Positions 45,294 through 56,491 of a stretch of DNA of 64,000 nt are shown here, one piece after another. Where the stretch lies: the NCBI GenBank assembly GCA_014529385.2, contig CM043944.1, positions 74,365,384-74,429,383 on the forward strand. The letters run 5' to 3'. Every line of letters starts with the position of its first letter. Positions within the stretch are counted from its first letter, which is position 1. The notes beneath the pieces are model-generated. The model was not told the origin of the DNA. It ran no database searches and saw nothing but the letters and a program-made list of their open reading frames with translations. Source of the stretch: Adiantum capillus-veneris (Eukaryota; Streptophyta; Polypodiopsida; Polypodiales; Pteridaceae). Position numbers and translations under genes: made by a program.

Positions 45294-46413
45294 TGTAATA
45301 GGACTAATCTTTCAAGTTCTTAAAGTCGAAAAGAATGTAGCAGGGCATATCTTTCGTTTAACACAATTTGAAAGATTGTTGAATAGTCTATTAAATAGAG
45401 CTTATATCAATGAGTTTGAGATATTAAGACAGAACATATATTCTTTTTTTAAATAATACACTAAAGACGTATTTGATAAAGATTAATGAATAACAGATAG
45501 TCTGTCTATGAACAATAAAATTGAGATTTTTATTAATATCAATATTTTATATTTATGTGTTTTAGCTTAAAATGCATGGGTAGGCTTAAAATAAGTTGAA
45601 AAAGTAGTGGAGACCCAAAAATCGAGGTTTTATGAGTCCCGACCTAAAAGTTGTGTTTTCAACCAAAGAAAGATGTTTTTCGCAATTCTGTTCGCGATGC
45701 CTTGTAGACCAGACCTATTTTCGTCGTTTTGAGTACCTGGATTGCTCTGTTCTGAGTTAGTTTGTAAAAGTCATGATGAAAACAAATAGAAGGCAGCAGC
45801 ACTGTAGTATACACAGGGACAGACAGACATACAACATTATATAGTTCTCCCTGCTATCAACCAAGAAGTGGATTGTTTCTTCATGGTAGAGTAAGGAAAT
45901 TGAGATTATGAAGGTATATAATTATGTTTTTTACTTTGATTATCATGTTGAATTGGTTGCACGAGTATGTTCTTTTGGCTATTTTGTAGGCGATGCAGAA
46001 ATCAATGTGTGAAACAGGATCTGTGCAAAGTGTCATGATAGAAATCTAACCTTTATGGATCGCTTAGCGATCACGTTCTTATATTATTCTCGCAGGTATA
46101 CTTGGTGCAAAAATCGTGCAGGCTTTTCAAGGAAAAGAAGGATAAAAGCACGACGGGTGGTGCGTTTGGGGATCATTCACCGATCTCTTCTTCTGCGAGT
46201 GCGAGTGCGAGTGCGAGTGAGACGCTGCATGCAAGAGAACTGAAGCTTGGGGGTGGTCGGGAGGTTCGAGCTCCGTACAACGGAGTGTGCCCATATATTA
46301 TATTGCTCCTCTGTTGTATCAAAACTCTACAAAAATCCATCAATACAAAGATCTCTTTCTCTATCTTTTGCTGCCTATCTCTATTATTCGGTTCCCGTGA
46401 CACTTGTCCCACA
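45294..46413 (+). repeat. LTR sequence, possibly composite
   Basis: It starts tgtaataggac after the chromovirus purine tract, as its 3' LTR should. It ends ...cttgtcccaca before a primer-site-like tttgacgccgcttttgacgg, which belongs to a different element type. Either one LTR is followed by foreign leader, or the ends of two LTRs are joined inside this stretch; I could not place a boundary. It includes a GAGTGC microsatellite at about 46196-46220. Confidence 0.5.
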
Positions 46414-46433
46414 TTTGACGCCGCTTTTGACGG
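46414..46433 (+). other. Putative primer binding site of the 46-50 kb element
   Basis: tttgacgccgcttttgacgg resembles the TGGCGCCGTTGCCGGGG primer site common in plant Athila/Tat elements, with several mismatches. Confidence 0.45.
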
Positions 46434-46440
46434 GGATCAA

Positions 46441-46694
46441 AGAGATCTAAACTAGGGAAAAACAGGAGCGTCTTGTGAAGTTATCCCTTAACTTCCTCTA
46501 GGATCTCCTAGAGTAAAAAATTTCTTTTAGAATCCACATAGCTTAAGATTGTTGTCTTTTGTTGTGTAGAGATCTAAACTAGGGAAAAACAGGAGCGTCT
46601 TGTGAAGTTATCCCTTAACTTCCTCTAGGATCTCCTAGAGTAAAAAATTTCTTTTAGAATCCACATAGCTTAAGATTGTTGTCTTTTGTTGTGT
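46441..46694 (+). repeat. Perfect tandem duplication of 127 bp
   Basis: 46441-46567 and 46568-46694 are identical by eye over the full 127-bp unit, starting agagatctaaactaggg. The lack of any difference points to a recent duplication or an assembly artefact. It lies just inside the leader of the 46-50 kb element. Confidence 0.9.
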
Positions 46695-48700
46695 AGAGGT
46701 AGCTTGGAAGTCATCGTACTTGCTGAGTGCCTTTAGGATTGTACGATTGTAGAACTAGATTAGGATTTTGAGAATGATTGATAGATGATACAAGTCTTAA
46801 GATCAAGGCTCACAAAACCATAAACAACAAGAAAACGAGTGTTTGTGGACACTTTCTACAACCCCATTGCAGTAGAACATAGGAGTAGGGTAAGTAGAAT
46901 CCAAGGTGGATTTCAGAACATTGGTCTCTCCGAAAGAATCAATTGTGAGTTGTTATTTGAAGTTGCAGAATTTTAGGTCTATGGCTATAAAATAGCACAA
47001 AAAGGCTCCAAACTACTCAATCCAATTGGAGAGTATACTTAAAAGTTGCATGAAGCAGTGGTAAGCGCAAGGACACATTGAGGTAAAAATTTCAAGAGTT
47101 TGCAAAAACTTAAATTATTTACTTTTCCTTGATATTTTAGGCCAAAGTAAGTCGACTTGATTCATAGGCTTAAAATAACTCATGAAAAAACTGTCCATTG
47201 AAAAAGTGAAAAAAATGTTCATTTTAGGCCTAAAGTAAATAATCGTGATTATTTACTTTCAGCTCAAAACTGACCAAGGTTGATACTAGTGACTCATTGC
47301 ATGTGTACAAAGAACTTTTGTAAAGGCACATAGAATTTAGATCAGCAAATTGACCAAAAACTGGGTAAAAACTAAAGTATGCAATGACTTTCGAGAACTT
47401 GAGTGTAAATTGGGAAAAATTTTGTTCAAACTTGATGAAACTTGATTCATAAGCTTATATTGATGTGATAGACATGTGTACATGCTTAGTTAATACAAAA
47501 GATGCAAAAATTTTCTAGAAATAAATAATTGTGATTATTCACATCTGCCCCATTTTCAACTTTTTTGACAAGCTAGCATACCACTAGCCTTACCACGTTG
47601 TATTAATCCGGCCCACAAACCAAATTTGGTAATACATGGATCACTAGAATGGAAATTGTGACCAAATTTGCAAAGTTAGTCTACGGACACAAAACTAAGG
47701 AACATTTGAATAAAAAATTGTCCAAACTTGATGGAACTTGGCTAGCGAGCTTAAATTGAGGTGCTTAACAAATCTGTGTGAGGATTGGGAAAAAAACTTG
47801 CAAGAAAATAGCTGGAGGAAATAATCGCGATTAGTTACATCTGCAACAAAAATTGATAATCTTGCACATTTGAGTATACCACAAGGTCAAGCATATCAAG
47901 TAGACCACACAAATCAATTTTGGTGAAATTTGGACTTCTTAAGCTAGATTCTTGAAGACAGTCAGTACAAAACTGGGTAAAAACTAAAGTATGTACTGAC
48001 TTTTGGGAACAATATGTACTTCTTCAAGGACGATACATACTTAAACTTCTTAAGCCAGATTTTTGAAAACTGAGTCTACGGACACGAAACAATTGCTAAA
48101 CTTGAACATATTTTGTCTAAACTTGGTGAAACTTGTCTAGGGAAATCCTTGGCAAATCAAGCCAAAAAGTGTAAAAAACTAACAAAAGCAAATTATTGCA
48201 ATTATTTACTACTGCTACACAGAGACACCATTTTCTAGTTTTGGACTTATACAATGTTAGACCAACATTATACAAGGCCACCGGGTAATTTTGGGTTCAA
48301 TCGGATCCAAATTGGTACATGTTCACTCAGTTTTCAGGTTGCAGATTAGTCCGTTGGCTTTTTGCAAAAGTGATATCTGAAAGTCTCAACTGCTGCCTCA
48401 CTTAGCTCTATTTGGAGTGATACACATAGACCAGTCACAATAGCTAGCAAGAACTATACAGTCTTTGTGAAAGAATAGATAACTTGATCAAAATTGATAC
48501 AGGAATTAGGTTGCAGACAAGGAATTGGCAGCTTGACAGAAGTCACAATCAAGTCAAGTGGAAGAAATTGACAACAAGTCAATCCGACGGTACGTACTCT
48601 ATCCAGGGCTTGACAAGTCTATATGAACCTTAGATCTGGTCGTGTACTAGGAAACCAAGGTATATTGGAGAAACCTCCAGTAGATATCCACTGAATAAAG
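46695..48700 (+). other. Long non-coding leader with degenerate ~300-bp repeats
   Basis: No coding region. A palindrome-centred motif of the form (t)aaataat-cg/tg-attattta(c) recurs at about 47235, 47522, 47818 and 48189, spaced about 290, 295 and 370 bp. Phrases such as aacttgatgaaacttg and aactgggtaaaaactaaagt recur around it. The first copy has perfect arms GTAAATAATC and GATTATTTAC around gt. The stretch is the 5' leader between the primer site and the first open frame of the Athila/Tat-like element. Confidence 0.6.
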
Positions 48701-48701
48701 T

Positions 48702-49414
48702 GTGAACCAAGGCAACCTCTTGCACACTATCCTTGAAGAAGTCTCAAACACTTTTTCAAATTCAACATCTGAAAGGTCTTCTTACTATACTCACTCAAAA
48801 ACCGGAACGACAGTGCGCTATAAGCATATACTCTCTGTTTATGAGACTAACCACCATGGAGCTCAGTTTTACTTGGATCCTAATGAAGAGTATACTATTC
48901 GCATTGATGACCATGGTATTGAGTTCGAAGAGGAAATCAGTCAAGCAAACAAGGAAAACTGTACATGGATAGAAACGAAACTCAATATTTACAAGTTGAA
49001 AACCCTGATGTGATAGACAAATGGGGGTTATAAGGAAACACCATAATTCCAGATATGGTAGCTAAAGAAGGACCACCAACTTTAGAATTTGAGGGATACG
49101 ATCAAGTTGATTTGAAGCCTTTGAAACGGCTTAGTACGGATAATCATAGGATCGGAGTCTATTGTTGGGAGGATAGAAACGTCAAAGATCTTCTATGGAC
49201 TTTACATGCCAAATTAGGACAACTAACACCCATGAAGATCATTTGTATCTTCAAGATCAACGATAAGGGTTCAACAGATTCACCAACCTACCTATTTAGG
49301 GATTGTTATAACAACAACTTTGTTATAATGACTCCTGAGGATGTAGAACAAACCGAATACCAAAGGTACTCCATAAGGGATTGGATATTGGGCCAAAAGA
49401 TCTTCAGAGAGTAA
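48702..49414 (+). pseudogene. Unidentified coding stretch upstream of gag
   Basis: Two open frames (48702-49013, 103 codons; 49055-49414, 119 codons) lie between the leader and the gag. They read like real protein (for example YYTHSKTGTTVRYKHILSVY and HAKLGQLTPMKIICIFKIND) but match no family I recognise. They sit in different frames, with stops between, and both point toward the gag at 49415. They may be the N-terminal part of this element's Gag polyprotein or an additional product. Confidence 0.5.
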
Positions 49415-50509
49415 TGTTAAGAAACCAGAAACTACCTCATCACTAGAAAACCGGGTGACACTAAATCCAGTCCAAAGCTACATGAGTCACTATTTCCAAC
49501 AGACTGGTTTCACAGACTGGTTTGAAGGACTTGAAATGGGACTAACTGTCAGGAGACTGGGAGTTGAACCAAATATACGTGTCAGACCAGCTGATTTTCA
49601 AAAATGGGTCAAAAATTACAGTGGATCAAGGGATCCATACGACCACTTAGCAAGCTTTAAGCAAGTGCTAAGAGCAGAACGTATATTCGATTTCCACACT
49701 CAATTTGAGGGATTTGGAATGACATTAGAAGGGAAAATATTGACATGGTTCCAAAACATTCCACCAAGGTCAATCATGGACTTGAATACATTAGCTCAAG
49801 TATTTGTAGTTTCTTGTTCCCAAACCAAGATCAAACAAAACACGATAGCTCAAATCTACAACTTTAAACAAAAACAAGGTGAGTCTGTTAGGGATTGTGC
49901 AACGCAAATGAAACAATACATTGCAAGATGCCCAGAGCTAGAGATACCTACAAAAGAACGACTAGTATCATTGTTTCTAGAGGGTTTTCTAAACAAAGAA
50001 CTTCATGCTATACTATATAGCAAGAAGCATACCACCCTAGAAGAGTGTGTCTCAGATGCTATTGACTTAGGAGACAATTGTGATATTTTCAACGAAGGAG
50101 ATGTCCCCAAGAATAACCTAAGTGAGAAAATAGCATCCACCAAACCAGCATAAGTGGGAATAGCTGCTACAACACCGCTTTTTGCCATAGAAGACATGCT
50201 CAAAAGGATGAATGACATGATGAATAACATGCAAAAAGCACTTATGAGGGGACCAGGACAAGCGATACCTCAATAGGGACAACCAATTAGTCGCAAAAAT
50301 GGTGTGCAATTGAGGGTAAATGGAACAACCATGGGACCAATGAGTGATATTACCAACCAAAGTATGATGGGAATGTTCAATACGTTCCTATGAGGCCACA
50401 AGGACAACCCATGTACAGAGATTAGCCTAATATGTCCCCAACTCAAAGATCACCAATGGGTATGGAAAGACCTCAACCCGTGGGTACAGCCAAAGTGTGT
50501 CAACTCTAG
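49415..50509 (+). pseudogene. gag of Athila/Tat-like element (46-50 kb)
   Basis: Capsid of the Retrotrans_gag type: RVRPADFQKWVKNYSGSRDP, YDHLASFKQVLRAERIFDFH, LTWFQNIPPRSIMDLNTLAQ, FKQKQGESVRDCATQMKQYI, RLVSLFLEGFL. The frame is open to a TAA at 50151-50153 and then continues in the same frame with Met-rich helical sequence (FAIEDMLKRMNDMMNNMQKA) and more stops to about 50509. No zinc knuckle, protease or RT follows, so the element is cut after gag. Confidence 0.8.
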
Positions 50510-51362
50510 AAGGTGGCATGGATAGATATGTGCAAGCTAGCAAAAACATGGCAAAAGGCTGGAGCAGCTAGGAAGATCATGGGCTGACAAGCAACAGTGG
50601 AAATGTAAGCCTGATGCATTTTATAGGCCAAGAAAGGCTCCATGAGGGGCTAATTGGGGGATAAAATGAAGGAGGTGCAAAGTGTAGCTTTTGGGTTGAG
50701 GAATGAAGAGCTTGAAGTGCTGAAGGAGCAGGTCTAAATGGCTCATCAAACCGATCTACAGAGCTCAAGTTATTAAAGGTTGAAGGTTCAATGTGTTGCA
50801 GATTCTTGCCAGACAGGGCAGCTAGGGAGAGGTGGTCCAAGAGGAAATCAGGGTATAGGTGTATAGTGCTCAAATATGGAGCCCACTTGTCTTTTTAGAT
50901 TACAGATCAGAGCCACGATTTGCATTTTTTGGCTAGTTGAAGTTTTGCCGGGGGCTAGGTTGGTACCCACCTGACCACACGGGGAGGTGTGCCATCTGGC
51001 ATCTTTTGAGTCCCAATGAAGTTCTATAGCATGGTATGCATCATACGGGGTTAATAGGATTTGACTGCACATGAAACGGAGTTCGGAACGGAAAGATACT
51101 GAAGCCGGAAGATTGAGTGCATTTGTTCGGGGTTGATTGCAGATGCAAGTTCTCACTTTTTGAGACCTCGGTTTGAGGTCTTCCTAGATTGTGGATGAGA
51201 TGGAGATATGCGGCTTGGAGCTGGAGATACAAGGTCACAGTTGGCCTTGACTACTTGGGAGTCAGATCAACAGATAATAGTTGGCAAGCACTACAAGTTG
51301 GAAAGCAGGAATGGGTTTTTTTGAAGACTTTAAGGGGACCTTGGAAACTTAAGAAGGTGAAT
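50510..51362. other. Unassigned stretch between gag relic and LTR
   Basis: No protein motif was recognised on either strand. Its position directly before a likely LTR, with a purine-rich taagaaggtgaat at its end (51350-51362), suggests it could be the 3' untranslated part of an element whose body is missing. Confidence 0.35.
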
Positions 51363-52569
51363 TGATGTGGGGATGCCACGTGGCTGCCCATAATCCCATA
51401 TGTGCAGGGAGGGATCGTGCACTCATGGTATAAAGGCCAGGGTGTGGAATCCCTTAGTATCGTGTGAAGGCATAGTGGGAGCTTTGTGGTGCCTTGACTA
51501 TGGCCGCTCGCCGGCTAGCGCTGCGTGGGTGGTCCGCCGGTGGCGCGCCCGATGATTTTGGGTGGCTCTGAGCGAGCATTGGCATTCACGGCCGGTGGCG
51601 GTGGTGTATTGCAAGTGATCACATGGTCGCCTGAGGGGGGCGTTCCCACGGCCTTGAAGGCCTTCTTTTGGAGATAACGGGGGAAGGGAAATAGTGATAT
51701 CGCCATTGCCCCCCACCCCCCCCCCCCCCCCCCCCCCCGCCCCCCTCGAGATGCATAAATAAGAATCCATTCGCACAGCCCTTGGACAGCCAACAGGCAA
51801 GAGAAGGAATTCAAGAAGTTTAAGGGTCTTAGACCTCCACAAAGAGCCGAGGTCAAATAAGAGACAGGGAGCATATCCAAGAGGTATCCAAAATTGTTAA
51901 TACAAGGTTAGCAAATTGAGCAGACAAAGCATAGAGCCACCATGCAGATACCAAACACCAAGAAAGTGCTAAGTGGTGGCCATGCAAGGAAATTTCTAAA
52001 GGAAGCTCCAGTTAATTGTACGAGCTAGATAGCTCTTGTTTCTTTTCCTTTTTAGCCTTAGTCAAGCCTTATAAAAGGGAATATGAGTGATTCTTTAAGG
52101 GCTTTTTTTCCAGAGAGAGTGATTGGAGTTTTGAAAGCTTGTGTATTGTAATCTTGCCATTAGAGCTGCATACTTGACTATACTATCTCCCTATGCAATA
52201 ATACTGAACCTTTTCCCCCTACTTCTTGTGTTGCTTCCCCCCACCCCCCTCCTTTTCTCTTGCTCTTTGTGTACTTGTTGGTGTTTGTAGAGGGTTTGCC
52301 TGCAGCTTGTGAAGGGAGTCACCAAGAGGGCACAATTGGAGTGTCTTGTGAGCCGAGAAGGGTGAGTCGAGCAGTGTGGGTGCGTTTGTGTCGTAAGGCG
52401 TCTTTCTTTCAAGGTGGGAGGCGGTTGTTCTGTATGCTAAAGTGAAATTGCTAGTGAAAATTAGCCAATTTGAAGGTGTTATTGGAGAAGTTAGGGGTGT
52501 TGTGGAATCCTTGGGCTATAGAGAGGCAAACATTTGTGTGTTGGGTGTGTTCCCTATTCCCCCTATCCA
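51363..52569 (+). repeat. Probable LTR of the 52-64 kb Tat-like element
   Basis: It starts tgatgtgggg after a purine run and ends ccctatcca, five bases before the primer site at 52575. It has a TATA box at 52070-52077, a GC-rich island at about 51480-51760, and a pure-C run near 51711-51738. The partner LTR would lie beyond the window, so the left boundary is tentative. Confidence 0.5.
52070..52077 (+). promoter_or_regulatory. TATA box in the 51-52 kb LTR
   Basis: tataaaag in the context agccttataaaagggaat, about 500 bp before the LTR end. It is suitably placed to start the element's transcript. Confidence 0.55.
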
Positions 52570-52574
52570 TCTTC

Positions 52575-52594
52575 TGGAGCCCCCGCTGAGGAGC
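52575..52594 (+). other. Putative primer binding site (TGGAGCCCCCGCTGAGG type)
   Basis: It has the same consensus as 28359-28378 (TGG-T/A-GCCCCC-A/G-CTGAGGA). It is located just inside the LTR and about 50 bases before the gag start. Confidence 0.55.
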
Positions 52595-52646
52595 AGCTGA
52601 TTGCTCGTTGGTGTTGATCAAAGACGGTTGTTTCCATCAAGGAGAG

Positions 52647-53264
52647 ATGGCAACGCATACTTATGGACAAGTTTTCACCGGAGAAGAAGATTCGGAAGAG
52701 TGGATGGTAGATTTCGAGTTGTATATGCTATCACTGCATATGACAAATGAAGATAGAAAAATGCAAACAATTCGGTTGTTGATGCGGGGAAGAGCAAAGA
52801 CATGGTTCTATGCTTTGGAAGGAGATCCAAGACTTATGTGGCCGGCGTTGCGGGCCCGTATTCTACATGATTTTTGAAAAGAGGTATCTCTTGTCGATTT
52901 GGATGCAAGGTTGAAAATTTTGAAGCAGAACGTGAATGAGGAATTTGGTGTCTTCCTGGCCTGCTTCGAAGAGTGCTGGAGGGACTTTGCAATGGCCATG
53001 AAGTTGGTCAATGGTTGTGAGGACTTTAAATTGGAAAAGTTTATGGCTTGTTTGCATCACAAGGTTCGTGAAAAGGTGGATTTTGAGGGCCTGGAGAATT
53101 ACAACGGGGCAATTGCTATTGAACGGTCTAAGAGCCAAAAAATTAAAAAGAAGATTTAGCAAGATGCGTTGGGGTACAAAGCAATGGTTCCCAATCCGAG
53201 AGAAGAAGTGCAAATGGAGAATGAACCTAATCAAGAGGTAGAAACCGTTCCTCAATAGTGGCAT
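52647..53264 (+). pseudogene. gag N-terminal part, 52-64 kb Tat-like element
   Basis: The start at 52647 (MATHTYGQVFTGEEDSEEW) is favoured because it follows gagag and opens the capsid homology. An earlier ATG at 52608 is also in frame. Capsid: ELYMLSLHMTNEDRKMQTIR, MRGRAKTWFYALEGD. A TGA follows ARILHDF (52875-52877), after which the frame continues (LKILKQNVNEEFGVFLACFE, KLEKFMACLHHKVREKVDFE) to a TAG near 53157. Sense then fades by about 53264. Confidence 0.8.
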
Positions 53265-53984
53265 TAGAAAAGAAATGGACTCATTTTTGGGCCTTTTAGC
53301 TCTAGTGAGAGAATTCTCCTTAGCCAATAGGAAGAAGGCTAACGTTACGTTGAAAAACCTTTTTTCTCATTTTGAAAATGTCCATGAAAACTATTTTGGT
53401 GAAATTGTCACTATCATCAGAAAAGTAAGGCGCTTGATAATGACATCTTTTGCAAGCACCGAATGCCTTTTTATGACCCATTGTTGCTATCCTATAAAGT
53501 GAAGTACTTGTACTTGTGCATCTCGCACAGGTATCAATCACCTTTTTATGAAGTACTCACAATTTAAATTCGAACAGATCGTACTTGATAGTGATTGATA
53601 GATACTATTTAAGACTATGAAGGAGTCATAACCAAGCGAATAGAGGCCCTTGAGGGGTCTCTTGGACCTCTCTTCCCTTGGTTATGACCTCACAAAGCTC
53701 TAGGGACCCCAGGCTTAAAAATGCTATATCTTGAGCTAGAGACGTCATATTTTAGCGTTTTAAATAGCTATCCTAAGGTTTTTGGACGTTACGGATACAT
53801 CCGTGGTATTATTTTTGTATTTTGAAAACAACTCTTACGTGTTTTCTCTCATCGCACATCACATCACTCATTCAGATTCACAGACATGGATTTTTGTGTA
53901 CACTTAAGTTGGGCTCTTGAAAAGCATTTTGTACGAGCATGCATTTAAGTGATTGAGCAAAATTTTACATATGTACTATGAGAA
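53265..53984. other. Non-coding interruption within gag, with hairpin
   Basis: Between two gag segments lies a stretch with scattered stops. It contains a perfect 12-bp inverted repeat, GTCATAACCAAG (53625-53636) and CTTGGTTATGAC (53677-53688), with a 40-base loop. It may be a small insertion or eroded gag sequence; no duplicated target was recognised. Confidence 0.45.
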
Positions 53985-54540
53985 ATGGAATTCCAAAAGG
54001 AAACTTTTGCATTTTTCATAATTACCTCTCTCTATGATGAGTTGGCATTTCTTACTGGGCCCAAAATTGATTCCAAGTTTCTCTTAATGGTACGTACAGT
54101 TCAAGATTTGTATGAGAAAATGCAAGAGTTGCATTTAAGTGTTATGGATAGAGGTCAAGCAAGGGCACGAAGAGGCAAGGCTAGGAAATTATTGTGGAGA
54201 GGAGGGCCTCTATGCTCCAGATTGCCCTCATCCACCGAGGAAAAGGGGTAGCATGTATCGTCTCTTTGGTCGAGGCAGGGGTCAGGCGCAATTTAATGGC
54301 CAAAGGGAGCAGCAAACAGTTGAAAACCAAGCACAAGCAGCTCCATCAGGTAATGATGAAGTGCCAAGGGTTAATATTATTGGTGTTGACAGACAGGAGG
54401 TTGATATTATGGCCAACAAAAGATCACGAGGTGAAAGAGAGACCGAGACGAAACGTGAAACTAGAGCAAAGAAGGGGAAAGAAAAGGTGAATGAAGGTAG
54501 AGAGAAGCCAGAGCCAAGCAGAAGAAGACGGAGATGAAGA
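53985..54540 (+). pseudogene. gag C-terminal part with degenerate zinc knuckle, 52-64 kb element
   Basis: Capsid tail (LLMVRTVQDLYEKMQELHLS) is followed by a frame change near 54170. The knuckle then reads N-Y-C-G-E-E-G-L-Y-A-P-D-C: the first Cys is not seen and the His is Leu. A Gln-rich segment with FGRGRGQAQFNGQREQQ and a strongly basic Lys/Arg/Glu tail end at a TGA at 54535-54537. Confidence 0.75.
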
Positions 54541-55260
54541 ATTACCCAGAAGGATTTTCAGTTGGGACGCGGTAATCCGGAGTATGATCTAGTAAGAGAT
54601 TTTCAAAATCAAAAGGCTAACATCACTTTTGGGCAGCTCCTTGCATTAAACCCTAAATTAAGGAGGCAGTGGTCAACCACCATCAATACGAGGCTTCCTC
54701 AAGTAGGAGGAGATGTGCATGCGGTACAGAATCTAGCCTTAAGGGTGGGGATTCGGATCAATGTGCTTCCACTGGTGGACGTTTTGCTTGAAAAGAAGAA
54801 GCATGTTCAAGCCTACATTGATGGTGGTGCCCAAGTCTGTGTGATCATTGAATCTTCTATGAGGGATATTGGTATTAAAGCTAATGTCAGATCTATTGTG
54901 CGAATGATAATGGCCAACCATGCCAAAGCTCGATGTTTAGGAGTGGCACAAGATGTCAAGGTAAAGGTTATGGGAGTTGAATGCTTTATCGATTTTTTTG
55001 TTATGAAAGCAGAAGAAAATGCTTATCCAATTATATTGGGGAAGCCATGGTTGTTGGCAATTGGGGCCAAGCAAGACTTGGAGACAGGGGTGTTTACTTT
55101 GCCTGATTTAGAAAATGGAGGACATATTGTGTTGGATCTAAAGACCAAGGAGAGCCGTTTCATGCATCAGTAGAGGGAGACAATCGAGACTTCAACACCA
55201 GTTTACGAGTATGAAACTGAGTCTACTTATGATGAAGGGTTAACCAATGTCGAAGAGGAG
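54541..55260 (+). pseudogene. Aspartic protease, 52-64 kb Tat-like element
   Basis: An open frame of 203 codons in which the motif A-Y-I-D-G-G-A-Q-V-C-V-I-I lies at about 54815-54850, with intact catalytic Asp. IMANHAKARCLGVAQDVKVK and YPIILGKPWLLAIGAKQD follow, ending at a TAG (55171-55173). It is the same family as the proteases at 40.2 kb and 30.3 kb, and the most intact of the three. Confidence 0.85.
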
Positions 55261-56370
55261 GAGAGCAACGAAGATGTATTGAAGCTGGATACATATTTAT
55301 TCGGAGTCACCGTAGACTCTACCATTGCAAGGAAAGGTATGCAAGATCCTGTTTGTAGTCTGAAGACTAAAGAGGTGGAAGATATGCTAGGTACAGATTT
55401 AACAAGGCAGGAGAATGAAGGCTATATGGACCTATGTGCATCCTATCCCGACCTATTTGTAATAGAGTATAAATATATGAGAGGAGCTAAAGGAGTAGAG
55501 CATCAGATCCTACTTAAAGAAGGATACAGGCCAAAATCACAGAAGCTAAGGAGTTGGAAGATATTCAAAAGGAGGATCTATGGCAAGAATTCAACAAGTT
55601 GCTTGAGGCATGTATTATATATCCAGTGAAAGAGTCTAAGTGGGTTTCTCCTGTTGTCATTACCCCAAAGAAAAATGGAAAATGGCATGTGTAGACTACA
55701 AGCCTACCCTCTGCCATTTCAGGATGAGATTTTAAACAAGGTTGCTGAAAACGAACGCTATTCTACTATGGATGGTTTTTCAGGGTATTTTCAGATTAGT
55801 ATTGCATTGGAGGACCAGCTAAAGACTACCTTCATTTCTCCATGGGGGTGCTTTGCCTACCGCCGTAGGATGCCTTTTGGACTGGTGAATGTGTATGCTA
55901 CATTTCAAGATTGGATGAACAAGGTGTTTGGGCCATACTTGGGTAAGTTCATTAGAGTTTTTATGGATGATATTGGTTGTTATATTTCCAGGACAGAACA
56001 TTTGTCCAATTTGAGGCTATGTTTTCAAAGGCTAGATGAAGCAGAGGTCAATTGAATCCAAAGAAGTGCAAGCTGGCACAACCAAGGGCTCAACTGTTGG
56101 GTCATGTGGTATCACAGAATGGAATAGAAGCAGATCCAGAGAAGGTGAAGGCATTGGTTCTTATGTAGCCTCCCACTAGTGCGATGGGGTTGGCATCGTT
56201 CGTGCATAAGTTAAAGTATTTATCCCGCTTCTTTTGGATGTTGTCCCAATATGTTTACCCTCTTCAGAAAAGGGCTCAATAGGTGCATGGATTTCAATGG
56301 GATGATGAAGCTCAAGAGATATTTGACAAAGTGAAAGGTATTCTATGTCACCTACCTACAGTGTGCTCTC
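55261..56370 (+). pseudogene. Reverse transcriptase, 52-64 kb Tat-like element
   Basis: The linker and fingers start at 55279 (ENEGYMDLCASYPDLFV). A frame change near 55555 and another near 55690 break the YRPLN region. The palm is open from 55654 (STMDGFSGYFQISIALEDQL), and the catalytic centre V-F-M-D-D-I-G-C-Y-I retains both Asp residues (about 55960). The thumb (NPKKCKLAQPRAQLLGHVVS) follows a frame change near 56050, with two TAG stops downstream. Confidence 0.85.
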
Positions 56371-56491
56371 CTAGCTAGGAGGATGATTTCTATATCGCTA
56401 TGACGGTGGGTACAGTGGCTATTGGAGCATTATTGCTACAAAAGGTAGGGAGAAGTTATAAGCCCATTTATGTTGAAAGTAGGGTCAATAG
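56371..56491 (+). pseudogene. First RNase H, 5' part, split by insertion
   Basis: The frame from 56400 (TVGTVAIGALLLQKVGRSYK, PIYVESRVNS) is the start of the first RNase H. At 56491 it is interrupted by the LARD-like element and resumes at 62192. Confidence 0.8.
56487..56491. repeat. Left target-site duplication of LARD-like element (aatag)
   Basis: aatag before the left LTR is repeated at 62192-62196 after the right LTR. Confidence 0.9.

Noticed and set aside
47200-48260. CRISPR-like array from regularly spaced palindromes
   Set aside because: The units are long (about 300 bp), degenerate and inside a plant retroelement leader. The repeat-spacer pattern and context are wrong.
51711-51743. 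C-run as a polypurine tract on the minus strand
   Set aside because: No minus-strand LTR begins next to it, and it lies within a plus-strand LTR with its own TATA box.
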